DNA of 64,000 bases from Dactylorhiza incarnata (GCA_033032865.1 JAWHQI010000028.1:10001001-10065000), one strand, 5' to 3'; shown: positions 43,474 to 56,796, counted from the first letter of the stretch. Notes: a model not told the origin generated them from the sequence alone. A program made the numbers and translations.

Positions 43474-45000
43474 TGTCAGACCGTGAAGCCTAGCAGTACC
43501 CGCCAGCAGGGCAAGAACTAGTTCAGGGAATGCGACCACATTCGATGCTCTGGAAGCCAAGTTCGAGCAAGCTCGTCAAGAGACCACACATCAGATGGAT
43601 TTAATAATGCATGCACTGAATCAGTTATTGCAGCGGTTAGTTCCTCAGACTGCTACATCCATGACTCCAGTTGGCGCTCCAGCCCATTTACTAGCCTGCA
43701 GGTCCCTCCTGACGGCCATCCCGCTCTGCCCGCACCGGCCTCTGTAGCCTTAGATGGATGAATTTGATTCTTGTTATCAAAACTTCTTCAAGGCAGCTAC
43801 CCAAGGAGGTCTAGCTAGTGTGTTGAACTTCCAGGAATGCTATGATAATCCTCCCGCCAAGGATGAAGAGGAGCCTTCCCTGTTCTCAGATCGAGTTTGT
43901 TGGGAGCCTATTCCTAATGCATTTAGAGATCCTAGTCTTCCTATCTTCTCTGGAATAGAATAACCCATCTACCATCTTCAGGATGTAGAGTTTGCAATCT
44001 CTATAAGACCCTCTCAGATGGGATGAAGTGTAAGTTGCTGGCTACGACCTTCGACTGTAAACCAGAGAATGGTTTTATTAGCTTTCATCTTAATCGGTGT
44101 TCTGCTTCGCGGACCTTTGACGGGAGCTTCTTTTGAGGTGTGCTACCTCAATGAAGAGTCAACCAACATCCCTCTTCTAGATCAAGCTTGAAGAAAATGA
44201 AACTATGTGACACTTCATTGACAAGTTCCAGGAGGAGATCATAGGGATTCATGAAGTGGATCCCTCTATGTACCAAGTTGCGCTTACCTATTGCCTTCAG
44301 GAAGGCCTCTTCAACTTTGAGGTAATTAGCAAAGAGCCAAGTTCATATAAGGAGTTGATCATCATGGCTAATCGGTCATCGAGGGATACATTTCCAACCT
44401 CAATTTAATCTCCTCATTGTCTCAATCAGTATACAAAAGTCCTTTGCTGCTTCAATCCTTTATGCTCCTCAACATCTTACAAGACCTCCACGTGAAGTGT
44501 TCCTTCCCCAACCCAAAGGGGAAGAAATTTTCATCATCATCGCCCCCACTGCAACCATCAACACTTTCATCAAATAAGGCCTCAGATGCCTGTTCTGCCT
44601 CAGCCAGCCCCCATCACTTCCTTCCTTCCACTTCACCATGCCAGACTCCACCTCCACTCTACAACTCTCAGCCATAATATGATGACTCGCAAGAGTACCT
44701 ATCTTGTCATCCCGATGAATGAGGTGGTTGAGATTCTCCAAAAGCAGCCTTTCCCAGGAAGCCTGCGCTGCTAAAGTTTGATGTCAAAAATTGGAATCTG
44801 GACCTCTAATATGAATACCATAAAGAAAGAGGCTATTTGATAGAGAACTGTCGAGCCCTTTGAATCATTATTTAGAGGCTGTTGAAGGAAGGCAAGCTTC
44901 AAGATCTGGTTCTTCGGAAAGAAGTAGATAAGTTCGCTTCTGCAAAGGGTAAGGAGGTTGCTGAAGTTCACTTCTAAGGTCCTTGGGAGTGCGAAGAAGT
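43474..45000 (+). pseudogene. Tat-like gypsy gag, heavily mutated
   Basis: After the ATG at 43474, shifting frames give FDALEAKFEQARQETTHQMD (coiled coil), FQECYDNPPAKDEEEP, then capsid pieces HFIDKFQEEIIGIHEVDPSM and FNFEVISKEPSSYKELIIMA. Many stops and frameshifts. Gag would assemble the particle. It belongs to a lineage related to, but clearly distinct from, family T at 58 kb. Confidence 0.7.
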
Positions 45001-45108
45001 AGATGACATTGGCTCCTTAGGGAATGTCAATTGCGTTAATGAGTGCATTGATGCTGAAGATCAAGGCCCACTAGGCAGCTCTTTTGTATCCATGGGGGGA
45101 CTGGGCTC

Positions 45109-45700
45109 ATGTCTTCCCATAATGCTAACAAGGCGAGATTGTTTCATTCTGAAGTTACATCAGCTTCCTCCTCGGCTCCCCTTCAAGGGACAATCATCCT
45201 TAATTTGGATGACCTCCCTCTGACTGCTAATCCTTTTAATGATGTCATGTTTATCAAGGCGGTCATCAGGACCTACACAATGTCAAGAATCTTGATAGAT
45301 AGTAGTAGTTCGGTAAATCTTTTATTCAAGTGAGCTTTCAAAGCACTGAAGACTAGCAAGGCTCATCTCACAAATGATGGACCTCTCTACGGCTTCTCCA
45401 GAGAGGGGAAGGAGGTGGAAGGAAGCATTACTCTTTCCATAATATTAGGAGGGGTGACCAGGCAGATCTTATTTGTCATTATGGATTCACCAAATAGCTA
45501 CAACAAAATCATTGAGAGACAAATTATGAATGAGTACCAGGCTATCGTCTCCACCTTCAACTAGGTGATAAAGTTCACAATGGAGGGGAAGCAGTTCCGG
45601 GTCAGGATTGATTCAAAGTTAACAAGGGAGTGCTATGTACAAACTATCAAAGACATCAGGACATGTCCTCCCCAAGCTGAACTTACCTCTAATATTCCTT
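45109..45700 (+). pseudogene. Tat-like gypsy protease
   Basis: Reads FIKAVIRTYTMSRILIDSSS, where the catalytic D(T/S/N)G triad has become DSS; then, after a stop, NDGPLYGFSREGKEVEGS. It aligns with the family T protease throughout. Active-site loss and stops make it inert. Confidence 0.75.
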
Positions 45701-46796
45701 TAGTGACTCCTAATAAGTGCTCCAAAGATACAGAAATAATGGAAGCAGAAGAAGAGATGTCCCCAAAAGAAAAGAAGGATGGAGCTCACTTGGAACCTGC
45801 TCAGGCCATCCATAATGTGACAACTTTAGAAGAAAGTGACGAAAAGTTCCTCTTTATCAATGTGGAGTTATCTGAGGAAGAAAAAGTGGAGCTGATATCT
45901 TGCCTCCTCAAGAACCTGGATGTGTTCGCTTGGTCAGCGAATGACATGCCAGGAGTTGATCTAGATGTTGCTTCCACCACTTGAACATCGATCCAAGATT
46001 CAAGCCCATCAAGAAGAAGAAGAAGTCTGTGGTGGCGGTAACTCTCACTCAACCTATCAGAGAGGAGGTTGCCAAGCTTCTCAAGGCAAATTTTATTCAA
46101 GAGATCCAATACCCCGATTGGGTATCAAACGTTGTAATGGTTAAAAAATTCATTGGAAAATGGCAAATGTGCATAGATTTTAAAAAATTAAATTGAGCAT
46201 GCCCCAAATATTGCTATCCCTTGTCTCAGATAGATTCTTTAGTTGACTATGCAGTAGGGTATTCCAGCATGAATATTTTGGACGCATTATCTAGTTACCA
46301 TCAAATAAGAATTCATAAACCTGACATCAGTCATACTTCATTCATTACAATTGACAATTGTGTTTTGTTATCGTGTAATGCCTTTTGGGCTCAAAAATAC
46401 TAGCGCAACTTAATAATGCATGATGGATCTCATGTTTAAAAAGCAAAAAGATAGGAATCTTGAGGTATGCTGGATGACCTTCTAATCAAAATCCAAATGC
46501 TTTCCTCTCATATAAGTAAGCTAATAGATATATTGTCCACTCTACGAGCCTTTAACTTGAAACTCAACCCCTCAAAATGTGTCTATAGGGCGAGTATGGG
46601 GATATTCTTGTGTCATCTCTTTCCTACCAAAGGGCTTCAGCCTGATCCAGATAAAGTAAAAGCAATTCTAAATATATCACCTCCAAAAACTCCTAAAGAT
46701 CTTCAACAGATAGATGGAAGGATGGCAGGATTATGCTGTTTCATATCTCGCTCTGGAGATAAGTGTGTTCTATTGTTCAAACCCCTGCATTGAGCA
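45701..46796 (+). pseudogene. Tat-like gypsy RT
   Basis: The acidic linker runs without a stop through LLKNLDVFAWSANDMPG, then a frameshift. REEVAKLLKANFIQEIQYPD, MNILDALSSYHQIRIHKPD and a damaged YVDD box follow (one base missing; LDDLLIK is readable at 46467). KLNPSKCVYRASMGIF and the thumb come next. At least four disruptions. The linker has sense codons where both family T copies have TAG. Confidence 0.8.
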
Positions 46797-47923
46797 ACAA
46801 AGTTTGAATGGGAAAAGGAATAAGACTTTGCCTTTGATCAATTAAAGAATCAGTTACCATCAACTCCGCTACTTTAAAGAACTCGAGAAGGGGAAGTGTT
46901 ATTTATTTATCTTAGTGTTGTTTCAGATGCGGTGAGTTGAGTATTGGTTCAGAAAGAGAAAAAGAAGCAGTACCCAATTTACTACATTAGTAGGATCTTG
47001 AAAAATCCTAAATATAGATATCCCTTTCTTGAAAAGTTAGCATTGTCTCTCATCATCTCAGCTCGAAAACTCAGACCTTATTTCCAAGCTCACTCAATTC
47101 ACTGGGTCACAAACTTTCCTCTCAAAACTATGCTAGAGAAGCTAGGGAATTCTCATAGATTGGCTAAGTGGGCTATAGAACTTAGTGAAATTTATATCTC
47201 TTATGTGTCGAGGATGGCAATCAAAGCATTCATGGTAGATATAACAAAGAACAACACAAAGGAAGAAGTTAGGACACCTTTAGCTTGGACTACCTATGTA
47301 GATGAAGCTTCAAGAAGAACCGCGTCAGGAGCTGGTGTTGTTTTTATCAATCCAAATGGGGTCAGGTTGGATCAAGCATTAAATTTCTACTTCCGTACTA
47401 CCAGTAATTAGGAAGAGTACGAAGCATTTCTTGTTGGGCTCAGGTTTGCGATAGAATTGGGTATATAAGACATTGAGGTCAAAATAGACTCACTAGTTAT
47501 GACATCTCAAGTAAAGGGGACTTTCGAGATAAGAGATCTAATCCTTAAGCAATATCAATTACTGGTAAAGAAATAAATTGGAAATTTCAAGTGCTTAACT
47601 ATTCAACATATACCACAGTTCAAGAACACAGAAGCAGATACGTTAGCAAAGGATGGGGTTCTCTCAGGAGGAACTACTTTAGAACAATTTTGTGCAGCTA
47701 TCGAAGAAGGAGAAATCATGCAAATTGATCAGCATTTGTGTCGGATGAATCCATTCATTCCTTACAACATAACTGGAGATTTTCATCCATCAGTAAAGTA
47801 TAATAAGCGTTTTAGGTTGAAAGCAGCACATTACTATCTTCTCCCAGGTATCTTATATAGAAAAACTGTTGGGAAAATTTCCCACAATGTTCCTGATTTG
47901 AAGAAGACTTCGGGTCAAAGATG
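46797..47923 (+). pseudogene. Tat-like gypsy RNase H domains, 3' truncated
   Basis: First RNase H: YYISRILKNPKYRYPFLEKL and RPYFQAHSIHWVTNFPL. Second, archaeal-like RNase H: TYVDEASRRTASGAG and EEYEAFLVGLRFAIELGI. A spacer with MQIDQHLCRMNPFIPY follows, then a sequence break at about 47923 before the integrase finger. Dual RNase H is typical of the Tat lineage. Confidence 0.75.
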
Positions 47924-48339
47924 AACACACATTGTATTTGATAAATGTTTTAGTTATCATATTTATTGGTTTAACTTAGTGCAAAACTAGCATAGGTTTA
48001 GGGTTAATGTCACTCAAACATAGTTTTGCCAATGTAATCCCTCATTATGCAAAACATCATGTTAACATAAGTCCTAGGCTATGTTAGGCTTGGCACTCAT
48101 TCTTTTCTATCATCTACTTTGGTTCATAAAGTTGGTGGAAGGCTAAAGGATAATTTCAGTAAAATCTAAATTCTTCATAAGTAAAATAGCATCTTGACAG
48201 GGTGCCGCCAACTTTCAAATAGCGTGTAGACCATATGATAATATAGTTCATATCATCTAGAAGACCACCATTCATCTTGAATTTACTTAGCCTTTTTTCC
48301 TTCATGCTCTATTTATTGTGTAGAAGAATCTTGGCTTCT
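47924..48339. other. unassigned sequence
   Basis: No gene, terminal repeat or known motif seen between the broken gypsy and the family B LTR. Confidence 0.4.
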
Positions 48340-50003
48340 TGAAAGATTTTTATAAGTGCATAGTGAGTCCTCTCAGTATTCTCTAGAAGGGGGGGGGGGG
48401 GGGGGGGGTGAATAGAGTTTTAAAAAACTTTTCACAAAATATGCACAGAACAATAAAATATTTCTAATAACTATGCATTAAAAATCCAACCAGAATAAAA
48501 CAAACACAGAATGACAGAAATGTGGGAAACACACAGAAAATTTATAGCGAAGATGAGACAAGATCTATAGTGGTTCCCCCAAATATGGGTACTAAACTCT
48601 TCTACCACCATGGTAGGAATATACTATCTAGTGCCTATGTCTTTTGATAAGGAGACTCTTAGAATCATGGTCTGAGTCTTTTGTTAAGGAGACACTTAGA
48701 ACTAAGCTAGATCTTTTGATAAGGAGATCTTGAACCAAAACTAGATCTTTTGATAAGGAGATCTTGAACCAGGACTAGATCTTTTGTTAAGGAGATCTTG
48801 AACCACTGAATCCTTTGAAGAGGGATTCTAAGGACTCTTTACTCCAGTTAACATAAGTAGAAACTAGAGTAAAGAAGAAGAAGAAGAAGATGAAGATTGT
48901 TCTTCTCTAAATTAATCCCCCCGCAAAAATCAATTAGGATTATTGGCACTTAGTGTTTTCTGAATCTTTGTTCAATAAATAAATCCTTGATTAAGAGAGA
49001 GATGCAAGGATTATGAAAGCTTTCATCCTAAGATGATCTATGAATATTTGTATGCTTCAAGCAGTGATAAGAAGAAGCCTTGTATATAATATCTAATACA
49101 GAGATCTGTTCTTTCTTTTCTGTAAATAGAGAGCTGGAGAAGATGGTTGCTGAATTATTATCGTTCTCTATTCAATTCAGTATACTTTTTCTTCTGTCGA
49201 ATACTGATGAATTACATTCCTCTTTTGTCGTTTCCCTAGTAGGAATGTCCAAGAGGTAGTATTGCTTTCTTTCTATTTTTGTTGATAGCCCGTCAAAACC
49301 TTTTTGAATCACTTCCAAATATATCTTTATTGTATCTCTAAAATGCTTCTTTCCCTTTTTGTTTATAAACAACCCGTGAGAATTCAAATTACTTCCATGT
49401 ATATCTTCTAAAAAAGCTTCAGAATTGAATCCAGGAAGTTTTCTAAATATGTGTCAATATTCGAGGTTGTATCGAATAACTTAACCTTCTTATCGACACA
49501 CCTCTGAGTTCTAATAGAAGCTGCTTCGACATCTTCATCAATTTTGAAATGAACTCTGATATTGATGTTGCGTCGATTCCTTATCAACGTATTCATCGAA
49601 ATGAAGACCTAGACTTTTATCTCTGACTTCTGCGTTGAATATAATTGGAAGTTGTGTCGACGTCAAATGTTGCTTTGACTTACTAAAGCTTCTGCGTCAA
49701 TTACAATTCGACATTGCGTCGACTTCAACTGATACATCGACTACCAGTCTGAGTTACCCTTACTTCTATTCAAAGTTACTTCGACATGAAGTCAAAATTG
49801 CATCGACTTCTAGTCAACGCAGAATTAACTCAACTAGATTATGCACTCCTTTGGACTGGTCTTTGACTCCTCAATATGAGTGTGACATCCTAGGACATCT
49901 AATGACCATATTACCCTTACTATACATCATGGGTAATGAATCTTAGATGATGAAATCACTTTTACATAATTTGTATGATAAATCCAGAGAAATTTTCCCA
50001 ACA
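48340..50003 (-). repeat. family B LTR (about 1.66 kb), relative of family D
   Basis: On the minus strand it starts TGTTGGGAAAATT and ends near ...TCTTTCA. It shares with D the CCCCCCTCTAGA motif, the ladder of AAAAGA..TC. repeats (48640-48830) and the GGGGAACCACTATAG box. U3 (49480-49830) carries decayed CGTCGA hairpins. A 20-base G run lies at 48389-48408. It is followed at 50004 by the polypurine tract complement ATCTCCCCCTA. Confidence 0.8.
49480..49830. repeat. decayed CGTCGA hairpin array in family B U3
   Basis: Units keep the 7-7-7 geometry of family D with substitutions: GCGTCGA/TCAACGT, GCGTCAA/TCGACAT, GCATCGA/TCAACGC. The changes are largely C-to-T or G-to-A. Confidence 0.8.
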
Positions 50004-51544
50004 ATCTCCCCCTATTTATCTTAACAAATTTTAAAAATATTTTAAGTGATTTCAATCATATTATAAAATAAAGCAGAGTACTTACAAATATACTATAACA
50101 TAATGATAACATAAACTAACACTTCTGATTAATAGAAATGAGTGTTCATCAGAATTAGTTAACCAAATAAGTATTCTAGTTTTTCTTTTTGCGAAATGTA
50201 GATAAGGCCTCATAGACTTTCTTAAACTTTGTTTCAACATATTTGAAGTTAGCTGGTTTGACCTTTTCTGGATTCTTCTGGATTCTGTCATGCCCTTTGA
50301 ATAATTTCCCCAAGTTAGTTTCTGCATTAGTGTAGACATCATTTGTCTTGAATCAAAGGATGATGATTTTAGCAGTCAGTTCATATATTTCAACCAGGTC
50401 AAGCTCTTCTGAATATGGATCTGGCACTGTGAATGTTGACTGTGTGATACTAGGAGTTGGAGATGTCTTGAAAACAATCTTTTCTTCTTTTTGTATGGCT
50501 GATCTTCTATGTCTTGAATACATCCAAGACCCCTTTTGTCAAGTTTTCCATTGTCTTTCAGTATTTTATCATGAGGGTTCTTGGGAACATATTTTGAAGA
50601 GTCAAATAGTGTACTTGGGATTTGGATTGCCTCTTTTATTTTCTCTTCTTCCACATCATCTTCCCCTTTTTGAGTCTTTAAATGAATTTCCTTTACTTCT
50701 CCTCAATTTCTCTTTGAGAGGCATCTTATTCATCTGATTTTTAGGTATTTGAACTTTCTCATTAGTTTTATTGTATGGCCCATCCTTTTTGTACTATTTT
50801 CTCTGTTCCTAAGTATACCTCTCCCAGATAGGTATGTTTCTCCCTTAAGGCCTTCCTCTGAATGTGTTTCTTCCTCTGAATGTGTCCCTTTGTCTGGGAG
50901 CTGATGCTGTAATTGTTAGAATAGGGACAGGAGGAAGCACGGCTATACTAGGATCAGGAGAGTACAAAATTTGAATAGAAGTATGAGTAGACACAGGATA
51001 TAGTACTGTTGTTGATTCTTCAGAAGCATGCATGATTTCTGTGTTCTTAAGGATGGGTGAATCATCAACTACTGAGAACTCTTTCAAACTAGCCCAATAG
51101 TCCACATCATTTGAAAACAAATATGACTCCCCCTGATTTGATGACTCCCCCTGATTTGATGAATCCCCTGGATTGCAGGAAAAAATCTGTGTGGAGAGGA
51201 TGGTGCATGTGTCAGGAAGAATTGAGAGGTGATAGCTGGTTCTCCTTCAAAAATATAAGGAGATTGTTGATACTGGTACTCAATTATTATGTACACTAAA
51301 TCAGGAGGGGGTCTGTTGTCGCACTTTTCCCCCTACTTTTATTATTGAAGAAGGATATAATGACTTCAACAGGTAGCGCCGACGATCTCAACTCCATTTC
51401 AATGGCCTCTGTCTAGGTAGATAGGTTTCTTAACCTGTGATGTTGAACACAAAACTTTCGATAGCAATCTTCAGAGAACTCCAAGTATAGAGAGGAGAAT
51501 TGAAACATCAGTGTCTCTAATGCCAAATTAATTGCATCTAGTAT
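50004..51544 (-). pseudogene. family B internal 3' region with extra-ORF remnant
   Basis: Minus-strand open pieces (51120-50845, 50654-50376, 50342-50082) carry Pro/Ser-rich sequence, GRNTFRGRP, a basic cluster YKKKKRLF and a Lys-rich end. This is the layout of the carboxy half of family D's extra ORF (Pro-rich, charged, NLS-like). No pol motif is seen. Upstream sequence is cut by the family G LTR at 51545. Assignment rests on position and composition, not on firm alignment. Confidence 0.5.
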
Positions 51545-52870
51545 TGTTGGATCTGTAGGCTCATTTAGAGTAGGGGGGGGGGTGAATAAGGGTTTTAAAA
51601 CATTTAAGACTTAAGTGAAAATTTTCAAATAGGTTGACTATATTTTATGAAAATATTTCAGTCAAGACAATGAGATAAGCTTTTTATGAAACTGGGTTGC
51701 ACTAAGCATAAGAGATGGAAACTCTGTTGCTACTGCCAGTGGTAGAGTTATAGCTCGGCATATGTGACAGAAAATCCCTTTTCTTTTAGATATCAAGGAT
51801 CAAAGATAACTAGTCAATAGTAGAGAAAACAAGTAATATCATTTCTTTAGAAAATGATTACAAAACTTAATCCCAATGACACTTGGAATTTAGTCTTATG
51901 TAAAAACCATTTTTGTTTTCTATATCGACCCTTCTCCTTAGGACCGGTTGGCTCTAGCCTATCTCTCCCAGATGAGGCCTCTAGTCGGCCCCCTAGATCT
52001 AACACTAGACCTAGTCGCCATACCCACGCGTCGAATTCTCCCTATTCCTCGTAAAACCCTAGTCGCCAACCACAGATGAATTTCTCTATCGACAGAAGAT
52101 AAGAGTTATAAATAATAAAAACAAAAACATCAAAAACTCCCTTAAAAGTTGGACTTGAAGTTGATGTATGGGTGATTGATCCTTCTTCAAGTTCTTAGCA
52201 TTCACGAGCATTGATGGAGTTCTCTTGGCTTCAAGGAGGAGGCTCTCACGAAGGCATATGAGTTGTGGCTTAGATGTGTCATCAAATCAGCACCGCAAAA
52301 TGGAGGAGGACCGCTCTTTAAATTGACTCGGATCCTAACACCAACAGTAGTGCTATCGTCATGCGGTAGCCTCTTTAGGCAATAAGATGGCATGCAGATT
52401 GCGTCATCTTTGGCAACATTTCTGCTCCAGAATTTGGATCCCCTCCAACCGTGCCACGACAATACTAGCGCGCCGTGTTAGTGATATATCTTTCCTGGCC
52501 GTCAGATCTCCTTCCTCTTTTCCTCCTCAATCAACAACATTATGGTTGGACTTCCGTAAGTTACCGCCGGGCGTTAACCTTAACATGTCATAGTAAGAGT
52601 TTCTATATTGAGTCTGGTCGACATTCCTTTCTCGACGATATTCCCTTCTCGACGATGTTTCCAAATATGTAGAATCTACCGTCAGTGGTAGCGTTAACGC
52701 TCCCCGATAGCAGCAGAGTATCAAAATGATAGATGATCGTCGTCTTTCTTTTTCGTGCTTATAGGTGCTTGAAAGCTGGAGTTCCTGTACACTATAAATG
52801 CATGGCATTCAAGATCAAATACAATGGGATTTGTTATTCTCAAAGCAAGAGATGTGGAAATCATGTTCCA
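51545..52870 (-). repeat. family G copia 3' LTR (1326 bp)
   Basis: It starts (minus) TGGAACATGATTT after the purine tract AAAAGGGGGAGTTTAT and ends ...GATCCAACA at 51545. A G10 run lies at 51573-51582. GGTAGCG/TAACG words at 52560-52720 precede a weak TATA (TTTAAAGAG, about 52314-52324). Ends match the LTR at 25302-26415. Confidence 0.75.
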
Positions 52871-55090
52871 ATAAACTCCCCCTTTTGAAAATAACAAATC
52901 CTCTTAGAAAGAAATCAATCAACCATAAAAGATGTGTTTATAGTAAAGGATAAGCGTGATAGTATGAATATGCTCCCCCAATATGAGTATCCCCCTACAT
53001 CAGAGCATTCAATGTATTGTACTCCCATTAAGAGTGAATTTCTTTCAAAGCTATTCTCCCACTTTGGGTATTATCAAAAGAGTGTGGAGAAAAAAAAAGT
53101 TTAAGGTGTAATATATTTGTAGAGAATGGAAAGAGCATGACAAAGATTTATGACTTAGTGATACCCCATGTTGAGTGACTAAAAGAAAATTGAGTTGACG
53201 TTGTGAAGTATCATTAGTTTAGTAAACAAGACCACTTGTTCGGTAAGAAAATATTCATGATCGAGTGTACAAGTAGTAAGAATAGTGGAAAGCATGATTC
53301 GAGATTTTGTAAATAAACATCTTTATAGGAGTTTGAAGCATTGTAAATGAGTAAGAGTGTTAGTCTAGTAGAAATTAGATGTTTTATCAAGTAAAGACCA
53401 AGATCAAAATATCACTTGTTATCAAAATACAATAACACTTGTTTAAAGAGTAAATAAGCAAGAGTGAGTATACAAGGCGTAGCGAAAGATAAATTCAAAT
53501 ATTATAAGCACCCTTTTAAAAGAAACATCCTTTTAGAAATTGGCAAGCATAGAAAATAAATAAGAGTGGTAATTTTTGAAATAAGTTGTTTGTGATTTTG
53601 AAATCGAAGATATGCTTTTGGTAAACAAAATTAATTCAAGCATGATGTAATTTATCAAAACAATATAGGAAACTACAATTTTCTAAATTCGTAATTCAAG
53701 TATACTTATACATAGTAGAGATCATGCAAAGCTGTCTAGTTCATCTACTATGTAGAAAAAAAATGTAAATATGCATTAAAGTCCATTACTCATGAGTAGA
53801 AGTTTTATAAGAGATAATGATGTGTAAAAGTAGTGTTTTTTAAAAATAGTATACAAATGATTTAATCAAAACACATGACATGTATAATGGAATAAACACA
53901 ACATTATTGAAATTGTGGTTTTAGAATTACTTCCACCCAAAAAGATATATTTGATTTCAATGCAGATAATAATAGTACAACTCCGAAGGTGCTCTGCACA
54001 CACAATGCTCAATAAGACTTATCAGGGTGGAAAGTAGTGCATGGGGGATCACATATATTATGTTTTCTTTGATTTATTGGTGATCCCGTGTATAAGAAGA
54101 AGTGGTGTATATAAGTGTTTGCACAAGACACTTTACAATTATCTTCAAGGTGCTCAACCTCACAATGCTCATTAAGACTTATCAGGAGGGCGAGTAGTGC
54201 TTGGTGGAGTTATCTTTGTCAATTATTTATTTGATTATTAGCTTAATGACAAAGGCCTCTGAATTCACTTATTTTTGCAAACATAGAGTTTTTAATTGAA
54301 CACACTTCTTGAAATATGGGTGCATGAAAAAGATTTTTATGTTGCGTAGGTAAACTAAGCACACATCCAATAATGTTAAGTTGTAACACTACACAATCAT
54401 GCAAGTGTAAGATTAAAATCATATGTAGATTATCAAAGAGGTGAGTGAGTAAATCATTATCAAATATAAAACATTACTCATACTTAGAGGCATGCTAAAC
54501 AATCATACACATGATTTCTATAATCAATTTCATTGCACATTACAAGATAATGTTCAAGGCATGGCACAATACAATGCTTTAAGATATTTGAAATTTAGAA
54601 TTTAATATTGTATTTTAATCTTGAAAAGATAAACCTAACATCCTAGAAGCATTTCAATGAATAGTAATCAGTTTTTATAAATTTTGAAATTTTTGAGAAG
54701 AATATTAATACAATTGAAAAACATATTTTGTGTTTTTAGTTTGTTTTTTTCAATTTTGTAGTTGATTTTTATAAATATAAAGAAAAACTTATTTTTGTTT
54801 GAATTTTATTTGTTTTACAGTTTTTTGTTTTTATTATTTAAAGAATATCAGGAAATGAACATAAATATAGAACTTTTAAAATTAATAGGAAATTCAGGAT
54901 TTTAGACAACCTCCAGCGGTAAAACTTACCGCTGCGCGATAGTAACAGAAGTTGTTTTTTTAGAAAAAATGTGTGTTTTTTGAAAAATTTCGCCTGATTA
55001 TGATTGTTCAGTGTAAGGACTATTTATTAGAGCAAAGAAATCAGACAAGAATACACACAAAATGTGGGTTGTCGATTTTAAGCTAAGATG
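52871..55090 (-). other. family G region between pol and 3' LTR, no gene seen
   Basis: 2.2 kb of AT-rich sequence without a supportable ORF. It contains a diverged duplication: GGTGCTC...CACAATGCTCA.TAAGACTTATCAGG at 53981-54050 and 54148-54215. A GCGGTAAAACTTACCGC palindrome lies at 54916-54932. Confidence 0.5.
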
Positions 55091-55976
55091 TCCGGAATCC
55101 CTAATTCTAGCCTATGTAAGGCAAATCGTGCATCGGGTACAGGCTTGGCAAAGCTATCCACGAGTTGGGATTCTGTTCCTATATAGTTACATGAACATGT
55201 TACTTTTTATGTGATCCCTAATGAAGTGATGTCTGACGTCTATGTGTTTGGATCTTGAGTGATGTACGGGGTTGTTTGTTAGGTCAATAACACTCTTGTT
55301 GTCACACTTTAATTCAATATTTGGTTAGATGAACTTCGAATTCTTCCAAGGTTTGAGTCATCCATAACGCATGTGCACAACAACTTCCTAGTGTGATATT
55401 TTCAGCCTCGGTGGTAGAGAGCAACCAATTTTTTTCTTGTCCATGCAACTAGTGAACGACCTAAGAAATGATATGTGCCACTAACGCGTTTCATATCTAA
55501 TGAACACCCCGCATAATTAGAATCAGAAAATCCATTTAAAAGAAAAGAATCACAATTTGGGTGACAAAGACCTAATCTAAATGTTCCGGTTAAATATTTA
55601 AAATTTGTTTCACCACTTTTTAATGAGATTCTTTTGGATTAGCTTGAAATCTAGCACATAAACATATGGAAAAAGTAATGTTGGGTCTAGAAGCACTCAA
55701 ATATAATAATGATCCAATCATTCCTCTATAAAAAGTTTGATCAATTGAGATTCCGGCTTCATCCTTTCCTAATTTTAGTGATGCGCTCATTGGTGTACTA
55801 GCTAGTGTTAAGTTTTCTAATCCAAAATGTTTTAGCATATCATGTACATTTTTGGTTCGACAAATAATGATTCCATCATTTCTTTGTGTAATTTGAAAAC
55901 CTAAAAAATATGTGAGTTCTCCAACTAAGCTCATCTCAAATTCATGTTGCATCACTTGTACTACTTCAATACACAA
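55091..55976 (-). pseudogene. family G copia RT end and RNase H
   Basis: Reads FEMSLVGELTYFLGFQITQR, LGKDEAGISIDQTFYRGMIG and SASRPNITFSICLCARFQAN. Below 55620 are frame-shifting RNase H pieces (FSDSNYAGCSLDMKRVSG, then TTEAENITLGSCCAHALWM) with many stops. Confidence 0.8.
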
Positions 55977-56733
55977 CTCTTCATTAGTGGCTCAAAAAAT
56001 AATATCATCAACATAAATTTGTAAAATGATCAAATCATTATTAATATGCTAAATGAAGAGTGTGTTATCGGCACTACCCATTTTAAAACCGTGCTTCAAT
56101 AAAAAAGGTGTTAAACGCTCATACCAAGCACCGGGCGCTTCCATTAAACCATAAAATGTCTTTTCTAATCTATACATGAGTAGAAAATTATCATCAATAA
56201 AACCGTGGGGGGGGGGGGTGTTCAACATAAACTTCTTCTTTAATTATCCCGTTTAAGAAAGCACTTGTTACATCCATTTGAAATAATTTAAACTTCTTAT
56301 AACTCGCAAAAGCAAGAAAAATTATAATAGATTCAAGGCGACCAACGTGTGTAAATATTTCATCAAAATCTACTCCTTCGATTTGAGAGTATCCTTGTGC
56401 TACTAATCGAGCTTTGTCCCTAGTGATTCTAGAATCTTCATCTAATTTATTACTAAATATCCATTTTACACCAATTATCGGGTGATTAGATGGTCTTTCT
56501 ACTAACTTCCAAACCATATTTTGTTCAAGTTGATATAGTTCTTCATTCATAGCAATAAACCAAAATTCATCATTTAAAGCGGTTGAAACATTTTGGGGTT
56601 CTATTTCAGAAACAAAGCATAAATTAGAAAAAGAATCATGAATGGAAGAATGTGTCGTTACCCCTCTTGATGGTTCTCCAATGATAAGATCCCTTGGATG
56701 CTTTTTTGTAAATCTAAGCACGCTTGGAGGCAC
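55977..56733 (-). pseudogene. family G copia reverse transcriptase
   Basis: Reads NDEFWFIAMNEELYQLEQN, HPIIGVKWIFSNKLDEDSR, ARLVAQGYSQIEGVDFDEIF and FKLFQMDVTSAFLNGIIKEE. A 12-base G run (56207-56218; C on the coding strand) then replaces the usual PPGF codons and shifts the frame. Beyond it YRLEKTFYGLMEAPGAWYER and IYVDDIIF are readable with stops. Confidence 0.85.
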
Positions 56734-56796
56734 GAAATATTCTTGTACTGCCTCTCTTTCTTTATCAGCTCCAAGTGGTTCATCGTCCTCATATTT

